Notes: a model not told the origin generated them from the letters alone. DNA of 17,223 nt from JAFTYR01 sp964571375 (GCA_964571375.1 CAZNBL010000027.1:1-17223), one strand, 5' to 3'; shown: positions 7,638 to 13,884, numbered from the stretch's first letter. A program made the numbers and translations.

Positions 7638-7786
7638 CTTGGCAATAGGGTAGTTCCTGGTCACCGGTAAGACATAGGAGGAAAACTTACCAGCGGTCAG
7701 GCCCATGCATGTAATGCTTTACGCCCAAAATGTAAATCCCTTCAAAATTGGTGCGGAGGAGAACCTCAATCAAATCCTCAACCACG
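7603..7786 (-). ncRNA. Candidate small RNA with two CCUCC segments
   Basis: A minus-strand unit of about 184 nt is bounded by a promoter-like pair (CAGACA at 7821-7816, CATAAT at 7798-7793) and a strong terminator (7637-7603), and lies after the flavoprotein terminator. The RNA would contain CCUCC twice (complement of GGAGG at 7755-7759 and 7677-7681). The second lies in the 14-nt loop of a hairpin, GGTAAG (7666-7671) with CTTACC (7686-7691). Exposed CCUCC loops are used by several known bacterial sRNAs to mask Shine-Dalgarno sequences. I compared it by memory with 6S, SRP and tmRNA hallmarks and found none. The alternative is a short messenger for the 35-residue frame at 7687-7794. The existence of a transcript is reasonably supported; its regulatory role is inference. 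Confidence 0.4.
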
Positions 7787-7794
7787 GGCGGCAT
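7687..7794 (-). CDS. Possible 35-residue small protein
   Basis: The minus strand encodes a short frame from ATG 7794 to TAA at 7687, with middle part LLRTNFEGIYILGVKHYMHG and ending PDRW. The codons look ordinary for this genome and the frame is open about 18 codons further upstream, to a TAA. There is no clear Shine-Dalgarno (only GAAAAG). The ATG overlaps the candidate -10 box of the small transcript, so both cannot hold unless initiation uses the GTG at 7785, which would be practically leaderless. I do not recognise the peptide. It may be chance, a gene fragment, or a genuine small protein. Confidence 0.25.
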   Translation of the reverse strand: MPPVVEDLIEVLLRTNFEGIYILGVKHYMHGPDRW

Positions 7795-7821
7795 TATGTA
7801 GACTTTTCGAAGGTCTGTCTG
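7793..7821 (-). promoter_or_regulatory. Candidate promoter of the small minus-strand transcript
   Basis: CAGACA (7821-7816) matches 4 of 6 bases of TTGACA and is spaced 17 bases from CATAAT (7798-7793), 5 of 6 of TATAAT. The predicted start is near 7786. The -10 box overlaps the ATG of the 35-codon frame. Confidence 0.45.
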
Positions 7822-7873
7822 TTTAGAAATGTGAAAAATGCAACAAAATAATTACACGGCAAACTTTGTACAC

Positions 7874-7916
7874 AAATAGAAAACTCGCCTGAAGCTTTAA
7901 GGGCTTACAGGCGAGT
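7874..7916 (-). terminator. Intrinsic terminator of the flavoprotein gene
   Basis: Minus strand: ACTCGCCTG (7916-7908) pairs perfectly with CAGGCGAGT (7891-7883), extended by AAGC/GCTT (7906-7903 with 7895-7892) past one bulged base, and followed by TTTCTATTT. It starts about 22 bases after the flavoprotein stop codon. Confidence 0.8.
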
Positions 7917-7938
7917 AGGCTAGATAGCTTGTTTCCGA

Positions 7939-9738
7939 TTATTTAGCGGCCTTGAGGGCTTCGTTTACGCTGTCAGCAGCGGTAACACCCGAGATAATGG
8001 CCCAGGAGTTCATCATGGCGGTCATGGAGTCGGAACCGTTGGCACCGCCCACTACACAGCCTGCACCGTAAAGACCCGGGATCGGCTGACCGTCCTTACC
8101 GATAATCTGCATCTTGGCGTTGGCCTTTAAGCCGCCGAGAGTTGTTGCAAATCGCGGTTTCTGTTCAATGATGTAATACGGAGCGACATTCATCGGCTTC
8201 GGATCCTTGCGGCCGAACTCTGTATCTTTACCGGCAGCGGCCATCTTGTTCCAGTTGGCTACTGTTGCTGCAAGAGCCTTCGCATCGATGCCCATTGTCT
8301 TAGCGGCGGCTTCGAGGCTGTCGGACTTAACCATGACGGGCTTGCCGTTGTTATTGATCTGCAGCCACTTGAGCAGTTCGGCTTCGCTCGGAACGAGCTT
8401 GTCTTCGATGCTCTTGTCGACGTAACGCTTGAAGCCGTTGCTGTCCATCACGATGTACATGATCTTGTCGGGCTGAGCAACGGTTGCATCAGTCAGTTCA
8501 CCCAGAGAAGCGCGTTCGTTGATAAGACGCTTGCCGAGCTTGTTGACATAGATGGCGCCTGTGTCGTTGATCGTAGCTGTGGAGCTTGCGGTTGCAGCCA
8601 AACCGTGGTTCGGTACGGTTTCAACGCCCTGCGGATAGACCTTGACCAAGTCCATATTGATGTCCTTGGCGCCGATCTTCTTGGCCATTTCGTAGCCCTG
8701 ACCTTCATCGCTGTCGAGACCGTAGAAGAGATAGCCCTTCAGAGTGTTCGGAAGCATCTTGGTGTTGGCACCGAAACCGCCGGAAGCAAGAATGGTTTCA
8801 GCTGCGTCGATCGTAATCTTGTCGCCGTCGGAATTGACAGCCTTGATACCGCGAACAGCACCGCCGTTATAGATAAGTTCGGTTGCTTTGGTTTCCATCA
8901 GGATCTTGCCGCCGTTGTCGGTAAAGATCTTGCTCATGGTGCGGATGAAGTTCGGGGAACGACCCTGAACGCCGAGCTGACGCTCAGCAGAGTGGTCCGG
9001 ATACTGTGTGGCGGCCGGGCCGTACGGAATCTTGAGGTCGTCGATCAGCCAGTCGACTACGGGACCGGCTTTTTCTGCTGCAAGCTGAACCAAGACCGGG
9101 TCGTTGCGGTTCTTACCGACACGCATGATGTCTTTATAAGCAAGTTCCGGGGAGTCCTTGGTTTCCTTCATGACTTCTCTTTGATAGCGGGAACCTGTAG
9201 CGATCAGGGTACCTGCATTCAAAATAGTGTCACCGCCGAGGTACGGCATTTTTTCGATGAGGATCGTGTCGTTGCCGGCAAGCTGAGAACGTACGGCTGC
9301 TGCCATACCGCTCGCACCGGAGCCGACTACCACAACGGTAGTCTTCATATTCTTTTCAACGTTGCTCGGGTCTTTCTTAACCGGTTTCTTATAGAAATCT
9401 TTCGGCTGACCGCCGGCGGCTTTTACGGCCTGGGTGGCACCGGCCATAATGGCGCGGGATGTCAGAGAAGCGCCTGTGACGGAATCAACAACTGTCGACT
9501 GATTCTTGACGATGGCGGCAGGAACCCTTTCTTTGGCGACGTCGGAAATCATGGCGGATTCGCCGTCTTTCACGACTTTGACGTCAACGATCTTGCCGTC
9601 CTGGAAGGTTACCTGTGTAGTGACAGGGCCGCTGCGGCCGTTGGCGCTGCCTTCAAAGGTGCCGTTCTGGACGGCTGCTTGTACGGATCCGAATGCCATA
9701 GCCACTGCTGCGGCTGTCATAAGAAGCTTGAACTGCAT
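7939..9738 (-). CDS. Exported FMN/FAD flavoprotein of the fumarate-reductase family, substrate unknown
   Basis: This 599-residue protein has a Sec signal peptide (MQFKLLMTAAAVAMAF, cleavage probably after VQA near residue 21), so it acts in the periplasm. Residues about 23-108 are an FMN-binding domain with the flavin-transferase motif DSVTGAS (85-91), in which Ser91 would be linked to FMN by ApbE. Residues about 133-595 are an FAD_binding_2 flavoprotein domain with the dinucleotide motif VVVVGSGASGMAAA (135-148) and Glu162. There are no CxxCH motifs, so unlike Shewanella Fcc3 it has no heme domain and needs an outside electron donor. Aligned by eye to Fcc3, the fumarate-site residues His365, Glu378, Arg381, Arg402, His504 and Arg544 become Tyr368, Ala388, Asn391, Leu412, Thr532 and Ser571, so fumarate is unlikely to be the substrate. 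AAAGGAGA lies 8 bases before the ATG. It forms a single-gene unit with its own promoter and terminator; family firm, reaction unknown. Confidence 0.9.
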   Translation of the reverse strand: MQFKLLMTAAAVAMAFGSVQAAVQNGTFEGSANGRSGPVTTQVTFQDGKIVDVKVVKDGESAMISDVAKERVPAAIVKNQSTVVDSVTGASLTSRAIMAGATQAVKAAGGQPKDFYKKPVKKDPSNVEKNMKTTVVVVGSGASGMAAAVRSQLAGNDTILIEKMPYLGGDTILNAGTLIATGSRYQREVMKETKDSPELAYKDIMRVGKNRNDPVLVQLAAEKAGPVVDWLIDDLKIPYGPAATQYPDHSAERQLGVQGRSPNFIRTMSKIFTDNGGKILMETKATELIYNGGAVRGIKAVNSDGDKITIDAAETILASGGFGANTKMLPNTLKGYLFYGLDSDEGQGYEMAKKIGAKDINMDLVKVYPQGVETVPNHGLAATASSTATINDTGAIYVNKLGKRLINERASLGELTDATVAQPDKIMYIVMDSNGFKRYVDKSIEDKLVPSEAELLKWLQINNNGKPVMVKSDSLEAAAKTMGIDAKALAATVANWNKMAAAGKDTEFGRKDPKPMNVAPYYIIEQKPRFATTLGGLKANAKMQIIGKDGQPIPGLYGAGCVVGGANGSDSMTAMMNSWAIISGVTAADSVNEALKAAK

Positions 9739-9764
9739 TTCGATTTCTCCTTTGTTTCTTTTAC

Positions 9765-9788
9765 GGTGTCGACTCTTCGGTCAACACC
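9765..9788 (-). promoter_or_regulatory. Hairpin at the 5' end of the flavoprotein mRNA
   Basis: GGTGTTGAC (9788-9780) pairs over 9 positions, one of them G-U, with GTCGACACC (9773-9765) around a 6-base loop. If transcription starts where the TATAAT predicts (about 9789), the hairpin forms the very first bases of the mRNA, about 26 bases before the start codon. It could stabilise the 5' end, or as a DNA dyad bind a regulator just downstream of the promoter. Confidence 0.5.
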
Positions 9789-9795
9789 TATGGGA

Positions 9796-9801
9796 ATTAT
9801 A
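9796..9801 (-). promoter_or_regulatory. -10 box of the flavoprotein gene
   Basis: A perfect TATAAT is read on the minus strand at 9801-9796, 58 bases upstream of the start codon. The best -35 candidate, TTGATT (9827-9822), is 20 bases away, too far for a standard promoter; nothing better lies at 16-18 bases. This suggests activator dependence or a weak promoter. Confidence 0.5.
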
Positions 9802-9883
9802 GGATTTTGAATAAAACGAATAATCAATTTCAATACGATTTTCGAACGGTAAAGCAGAACCGGCGGGCATTTGAGCGTATCTG

Positions 9884-9912
9884 TCGCAAAGCGGGCGGTT
9901 TGGCTCTATCAT
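9884..9912 (+). promoter_or_regulatory. Possible promoter of the FAH-family gene
   Basis: TATCAT (9907-9912) is preceded at 17 bases by TCGCAA (9884-9889), which matches only 3 of 6 of the -35 consensus. A start near 9919 would leave a leader of about 33 nt. The call is weak; no other candidate is clearer in the divergent intergenic region. Confidence 0.3.
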
Positions 9913-9951
9913 GAAGGGATAACAGAAACCAATTTGATCGGAAGGAGAACT

Positions 9952-10668
9952 ATGTCCTTTATTTTTGCGCCTTACGGCATGCCGACCGTTCCGGTTCTCG
10001 ATGAAAAGAACGAACTTTTCCCGGTTCACCGTGTTTACTGCGTCGGTGCCAACTACACCGATCACGTCCGTGAAGTGGGCGGCGAAGGAAGAGAACGTCC
10101 GTTCTTCTTCTGCAAGCCCGCAGATGCGCTCGACGTCTGCGTCAACGGCAAGCCGATTTCGATTCCGTATGCACGTGATACCGAACAGCTCGACCTTGAA
10201 GTCGAACTTGTGGTTGCGATCGGTAAGACAGCTCCTGCCGTCGGTACCATCTCTCCGGAAGAAGCCGAAGACTATATTTACGGTTACGGTGCCGGTGTCG
10301 AATTCACCCGCCGCGACTGGCAGAGAAACTTAAGAGACAAGCGTCTTGCCTGGGAAAAGGCCAAGGCTTTCGATCACTCCGCTCTGATTACAGAAATCCG
10401 TCCGAAGGAACGTACTCCGGAAATCGATTCTCTGGAAATCTGGCTTTACGTCAACAATGAAAAGCGTCAGGCCGGCCGTCTCAATCAGATGATCTGGAGT
10501 GTTCCGGAAATCATCAGCGAACTGTCCACTTCCTGGCGTCTCTGCGCAGGCGACCTGATCTTTACAGGTACACCTGCCGGTACCGGTCCGATTCTTGCCG
10601 GTCAGAGCTTCGAAGGCGGCGTCAGCGGCGTTGGCGTCTTCAAGGGCCAGATCGTTCCTAACGAATAA
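9952..10668 (+). CDS. FAH-family hydrolase, fumarylpyruvate hydrolase-like
   Basis: The protein of 238 residues belongs to the fumarylacetoacetate hydrolase superfamily, cytoplasmic metal-dependent enzymes that cleave or decarboxylate 2-oxo-acids. I choose ATG 9952, preceded by GGAGA at a normal distance; the frame is open 27 codons further but that part is not family-like. FPVHRVYCVGANYTDHVREVG (about 23-43), then FFFCKPADAL (51-60), match the opening of NagK-type fumarylpyruvate hydrolases of the gentisate route. The metal-binding acids look intact: Glu83 and Glu85 in DLEVELVVAIG and Asp122 in FTRRDWQ. His38 and Glu41 (HVRE) fit the catalytic His-Glu pair, and the C-terminal GDLIFTGTPAGTGP (200-213) is a family hallmark. 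No other gentisate-pathway gene is in the window. Alternatives are acylpyruvase or oxaloacetate decarboxylase (FAHD1-like) activity. Codon use is strongly biased, suggesting high expression. Its stop codon overlaps the 3' end of the convergent transglycosylase gene. Confidence 0.87.
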   Translation: MSFIFAPYGMPTVPVLDEKNELFPVHRVYCVGANYTDHVREVGGEGRERPFFFCKPADALDVCVNGKPISIPYARDTEQLDLEVELVVAIGKTAPAVGTISPEEAEDYIYGYGAGVEFTRRDWQRNLRDKRLAWEKAKAFDHSALITEIRPKERTPEIDSLEIWLYVNNEKRQAGRLNQMIWSVPEIISELSTSWRLCAGDLIFTGTPAGTGPILAGQSFEGGVSGVGVFKGQIVPNE

Positions 10669-11725
10669 GAGGCTCTTCGCCCAAACGGCGGGCAACCGCC
10701 GAACCTAATTCAGCCACCGCAGCTGCGTAAAAATACGATGAGTTATAACGCAGCACGGTGGCGAAATTACATGTGGCGAGAATATGGTGGTCCGTGCTCG
10801 GCGTTTTATCGGCGAGCAGGTAAGGGAGATCCGCGATAAATACCGGAGTGTCGGCTGCAAGCTTTAAAGACGGATCCTTGATTTTCACACCGGATGCTGC
10901 AACTTCAGCAAGTTTGTGTCGGGCACGTGTGCCGCCGCCGAAACGATCGGCGGCTTTCAGCGGAACCTTGGCTTCGACAATCATCGGAACGCCGGCCTTC
11001 CAGCCGTGTCCGGCGAGGTAATTGGCAACCGAACCGATCGCGTCCGCAGGCGAGCGGCTGATATCGATTTTTCCGTCTCCGTCGAAATCAACACCGTAAC
11101 GGCGGATGGAGCTCGGCATGAACTGCGGCATACCGACGGCTCCGGCGTATGAGCCGAGCACTTCGTGATGACTGAGTTCGTTTTGCTGCAGGAAGCAGAG
11201 GAATTCCTCGAGTTCTTTTCGGAAAAATTCGGCGCGGCGCGTGTAGTCAAAGCTCAGTGTTACGAGCGCGTCGAGCACCTTCCAGGAACCCTTGTTCTGA
11301 CCGTATCGGGTTTCCACACCGATAATGCCGATAACAGCGGCGGGGTCTACGCCGTATTCCTTTTCGGCGCGCAGTAAAAGGTCTTTGTGAGCTTTCCAGA
11401 ATTCATAACCGAGGCCGATACGGTAGTGGCCGAGAAAAGCGCTTTTGTATCGGTTCCAGTCCTTGACGATCGGTTTTGCGCCGGGTTTGGCTTTCTTCGG
11501 CGTCATAAGACGCTCGATTTTCGGCTGATAGACGGCGCTGTCAATCACTTCTGCAACCCAGGCCGGGTTGAGATTTCGGCGGGCGGATACGTCGGAGATG
11601 AATTTCTTAACTTCGGGGCGGCTGCTGTAAGGCAGTTTCTTTTCTTCGGCTGCAAACGACGGGAAGGCAAGCCCTGTCAGTGCCAGGGTATTGGCTGCCG
11701 CAAAAGTAAAAAGTCGTCGTCGCAT
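10658..11725 (-). CDS. mltB: Periplasmic lytic murein transglycosylase, MltB family
   Basis: The enzyme cleaves peptidoglycan glycan strands, forming 1,6-anhydromuropeptides, in the periplasm. From ATG 11725 (AAGGAG just upstream; a second in-frame ATG two codons earlier overlaps the ribosome site) the protein is 355 aa. It has a signal peptide ending FPSFA-AEEKK near residue 25. There is no lipobox cysteine, so it should be soluble rather than a lipoprotein like E. coli MltB. The RRRLFTF opening is faintly Tat-like. The SLT/MltB catalytic glutamate is Glu138 in IIGVETRYGQNKGSW, the substrate-groove motif SYAGAVGMPQFMPSS is at 192-206, and an EF-hand-like loop DFDGDGKIDI at 213-222 matches the MltB calcium site. 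The C-terminal YNSSYFYAAAVAEL (327-340) is also family-typical. The frame is open 42 codons further upstream, without signal-peptide character. It shares 11 bp at the 3' ends with the convergent FAH gene. Confidence 0.92.
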   Translation of the reverse strand: MRRRLFTFAAANTLALTGLAFPSFAAEEKKLPYSSRPEVKKFISDVSARRNLNPAWVAEVIDSAVYQPKIERLMTPKKAKPGAKPIVKDWNRYKSAFLGHYRIGLGYEFWKAHKDLLLRAEKEYGVDPAAVIGIIGVETRYGQNKGSWKVLDALVTLSFDYTRRAEFFRKELEEFLCFLQQNELSHHEVLGSYAGAVGMPQFMPSSIRRYGVDFDGDGKIDISRSPADAIGSVANYLAGHGWKAGVPMIVEAKVPLKAADRFGGGTRARHKLAEVAASGVKIKDPSLKLAADTPVFIADLPYLLADKTPSTDHHILATCNFATVLRYNSSYFYAAAVAELGSAVARRLGEEPLIR

Positions 11726-11745
11726 AAACATCTCCTTGCCGAACC

Positions 11746-11765
11746 GTTTAAGACTAGCATTAAAC
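11746..11765. promoter_or_regulatory. Inverted repeat GTTTAA-N8-TTAAAC upstream of mltB
   Basis: A perfect 6-bp inverted repeat with an 8-base spacer lies 21-40 bases upstream of the mltB start codon, where the promoter or transcription start should be. As a dyad it may be an operator; as RNA it would be a weak hairpin. I see no convincing -10/-35 pair for mltB around it. Confidence 0.3.
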
Positions 11766-11803
11766 GTAGAAAAAAGGGCAGAGGGCAGAAGGGGTGTGTC
11801 TGT

Positions 11804-11817
11804 TTTGTGATCACAAA
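11804..11817. promoter_or_regulatory. Perfect 14-bp palindrome TTTGTGATCACAAA
   Basis: The sequence is a perfect palindrome with no spacer, in the divergent region between mltB and the ABC operon. It contains TGTGA and TCACA but without the 6-base gap of a CRP site, and it lacks the TTGAT-N4-ATCAA pattern of FNR. It is more likely a site for another dimeric regulator. Which gene it controls is not clear; it lies about 80 bases from mltB and about 200 from the ABC operon. Confidence 0.4.
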
Positions 11818-11859
11818 CTTTGCTGAATGCAGATTTCAATTCTGCAATCAATCGGTGCG

Positions 11860-11912
11860 TCGGTTCGCCGTCCTCTCGTTGAACCGAATAAATGAACCGG
11901 ATGGACCGGTTT
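11860..11912. promoter_or_regulatory. Cluster of CGGTTC/GAACCG half-sites upstream of the ABC operon
   Basis: TCGGTTC (11860-11866) and GAACCGA (11881-11887) form a 7-bp inverted repeat with a 14-base gap. AACCGG (11895-11900) and CCGGTT (11906-11911) form a second one with a 5-base gap. All share the core AACCG/CGGTT. They lie 100-155 bases upstream of the substrate-binding protein gene, partly overlapping a weak promoter candidate (TTGTTC 11911-11916, CATATT 11933-11938). This looks like an operator region for a regulator encoded elsewhere. Confidence 0.4.
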
Positions 11913-12013
11913 GTTCGGTGTTATAGAAAATTCATATTCCCTTCACGGCAGTGTAGTAATTGGTTTCTAAGATATCGCACATCCTTTCCTAGTTCACTTT
12001 AAGGGTGATAACG

Positions 12014-13048
12014 ATGTCTATCAAATTAAATCGCCGTACATTCGGCAAAGTTCTCTTGGGTTCTACGCTGGCAGTCGCTTCGATGATTAACGGCGTGGCC
12101 GCTGCTGAGTCGAATTCTGCGGTGATTTATAACGCACCGGCTGAATGGGCCGGTTGGGGCAATATGCTGAAGTTGATCGCTAAGGAAACAGGTATCCAGG
12201 TGCCGGTCGACAATAAGAATTCCGGTCAGGCCGTTTCTCAGGTAATCGCCGAAGCGAAGAATCCGCTTGCCGATGCTATGTATTTAGGTATTTCTTTTGC
12301 AATCAATGCTAAGAAGGCCGGCCTTACTCAAGGCTATAAGGGTGAGGGCTGGAAGCAACTACCGACCGAATTGAAGGATCCTGACGGTCACTGGGTTTCT
12401 ATCCATGCCGGTACATTCGGTTTTATGGTCAATACCGAAGCTTTGGACGGACTGCCTGTGCCGCAGAGTTGGAGCGATCTTTTGGACCCGAAATATAAGG
12501 GTATGGTCGGTTTCCTGGATCCTTCTTCAGCCTTTGTCGGTTATGTCGGTGCGGTGGCGGCCAACCAAGCTTTGGGCGGTACGCTGGATAACTTCGGCCC
12601 GGGTATCGAATACTTTAAGAAGCTAATGGCCAACAGCCCCATCATTCCGAAGCAAACAGCATATGCACGTTGTTTGTCGGGTGAAATTCCGATTCTTTTT
12701 GACTATGACTTCAGCGCTTATCGAGCCAAGCACAGCGATAAGGCACCGATTGAATTCGTAATTCCCAAGGAAGGTACGATCCAAGTGCCTTATGTCATGA
12801 GTCTGGTTAAGGATGCTCCGCATAAGGCCAACGGTGAAAAAATCCTTGACTTTGTTCTGAGTGAAAAAGGTCAGAAATTCTGGGCTGAAAACTATCTCCG
12901 CCCGGTCTTGGGACAGTTGCCTGAATCGGTTGCAAGCAAGTTCCTGCCGCAGTCCGATTACGCTCGTGTAATTCCTCTGGATTACTCGAAGATGGCTGAT
13001 AATCAACAGGCTTTTGCCGAAGCCTACCTCAAGGCAACAAAACAGTAA
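12014..13048 (+). CDS. ABC transporter substrate-binding protein, Tat-exported
   Basis: This 344-residue periplasmic protein would capture the substrate for the permease encoded downstream. The N-terminus has a twin-arginine signal: NRRTFGKVLLG (6-16) matches RRxFxK, followed by a modest hydrophobic stretch and likely cleavage near GVAAA-ES (about 31). The start ATG 12014 has AAGGG 8 bases upstream; a GTG three codons earlier is too close to it. The mature part has the two-lobed binding-protein pattern of the Fe(III)/polyamine/2-aminoethylphosphonate cluster (SBP_bac_1/6-like): an early SAVIYNAPAEW strand, GTFGFMVNTEALDGLPVPQSW (typical 'N...l...p.sW.Dl.dp.ykg' region), and a C-terminal KILDFVLSEKGQKFWAE. 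The iron-binding tyrosine pair of the iron subgroup is not evident, so an organic anion such as a phosphodiester or phosphonate is more likely given the phosphodiesterase in the operon. It is first of five genes. The subfamily is not certain. Confidence 0.85.
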   Translation: MSIKLNRRTFGKVLLGSTLAVASMINGVAAAESNSAVIYNAPAEWAGWGNMLKLIAKETGIQVPVDNKNSGQAVSQVIAEAKNPLADAMYLGISFAINAKKAGLTQGYKGEGWKQLPTELKDPDGHWVSIHAGTFGFMVNTEALDGLPVPQSWSDLLDPKYKGMVGFLDPSSAFVGYVGAVAANQALGGTLDNFGPGIEYFKKLMANSPIIPKQTAYARCLSGEIPILFDYDFSAYRAKHSDKAPIEFVIPKEGTIQVPYVMSLVKDAPHKANGEKILDFVLSEKGQKFWAENYLRPVLGQLPESVASKFLPQSDYARVIPLDYSKMADNQQAFAEAYLKATKQ

Positions 13049-13068
13049 TCGATCGTGAGTTCTCCCCT

Positions 13069-13884
13069 ATGAAATCACGCAATACGTGGCTTTATTTGGT
13101 CCCGGCATTCGTTGTTTTGGCGGCATTTTTCATCATTCCGGTGATTCGTTTGCTGCCGGCGTCGGTGTCGGGTACCGAGGGGATTGGTCTGTATTTGGAA
13201 ATCCTGACCAATTCTCGTTATCGCATCAGTATTTTTTCGACGGTTGTCCTGTCAGTATTCGTGACTTTGGCCAGTCTTGTCATCGGCTCGCTTTGCGGGC
13301 TCTTCTTGGAACGTCATCAATTTAAGGGACGTGAGACTGTGGTCGGTCTGATGACTTTGCCGCTGTCTTTTCCGGGCGTAGTTGTCGGTTTCATGATCAT
13401 TATGCTGGGCGGCCGCAATGGTTTGATCGGTATGTTCAGTCAGACGGTCGGCATGAGCAAGATTGTTTTTGCCTACGGCATGTTAGGTCTCTTCTTTGGT
13501 TATCTCTATTTCTCCGTCCCGCGCGTAGTAACTACGGTTATGGCTGCGGCTAAAAAGATCGATCCTATGTACGAAGAAGCCGCCAAAACGTTGGGTGCAT
13601 CCTCATGGCGCATCTTAAGGGACGTGACGATTCCGGCTTTGGCACCGGCTCTTTATTCGACGGGAGCTTTGTGTTTTGCAACCTCTATGGGCGCATTCGG
13701 TACTGCCTTTACGCTGGCTACCGATATCAATGTGCTTCCGATCACAATTTATACGGAATTTACGCTCTCGGCCAATATTGCTTCGGCTGCGATGCTTTCG
13801 GTCGTTTTGGGTTTGATTACCTGGGTCTTGCTGGTGGCGGCCCGGATGGCTTCCGGCGGCAGTAATGCGACGAGCCGTGCTTAA
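13069..13884 (+). CDS. ABC transporter permease, first subunit
   Basis: This inner-membrane channel subunit has 271 residues and about six membrane helices, starting at residues 7-29. The cytoplasmic coupling motif for the ATPase, EEAAKTLGASSW with downstream IPALAPAL (169-195), is the EAA loop of binding-protein-dependent importers; TGALCFATSMGAFG (198-211) follows in the usual position. The pattern is that of the CysTW/PotB-type permeases for small charged solutes such as polyamines, iron or phosphonates. The start ATG is 20 bases after the substrate-binding protein stop; its Shine-Dalgarno is poor, so translation may be coupled. Leucine is encoded by TTG often, unlike in the efflux operon. 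Confidence 0.9.
   Translation: MKSRNTWLYLVPAFVVLAAFFIIPVIRLLPASVSGTEGIGLYLEILTNSRYRISIFSTVVLSVFVTLASLVIGSLCGLFLERHQFKGRETVVGLMTLPLSFPGVVVGFMIIMLGGRNGLIGMFSQTVGMSKIVFAYGMLGLFFGYLYFSVPRVVTTVMAAAKKIDPMYEEAAKTLGASSWRILRDVTIPALAPALYSTGALCFATSMGAFGTAFTLATDINVLPITIYTEFTLSANIASAAMLSVVLGLITWVLLVAARMASGGSNATSRA

Noticed and set aside
7603..7786. Identification of the small minus-strand RNA as 6S, SRP or tmRNA
   Set aside because: It lacks the closing stem of 6S RNA, the GGAAGGAAGCAGCC-type core of SRP RNA, and the tRNA-like ends and tag frame of tmRNA.
7576..7938. A RelE/YafQ toxin partner for the antitoxin remnant
   Set aside because: No plus-strand frame of about 90 codons follows; the region holds terminators and the small minus-strand unit only.
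8605..9810. 401-codon plus-strand frame antisense to the flavoprotein gene
   Set aside because: Opposite strand of a gene with clear signal peptide, FMN and FAD motifs; the frame has no recognisable domain.
11804..11817. CRP or FNR binding site
   Set aside because: The TGTGA and TCACA halves are directly joined instead of being 6 bases apart, and the FNR TTGAT-N4-ATCAA pattern is absent.
11387..11926. 179-codon plus-strand frame across the mltB start region
   Set aside because: Mostly antisense to mltB and its leader, no family resemblance, no ribosome site.
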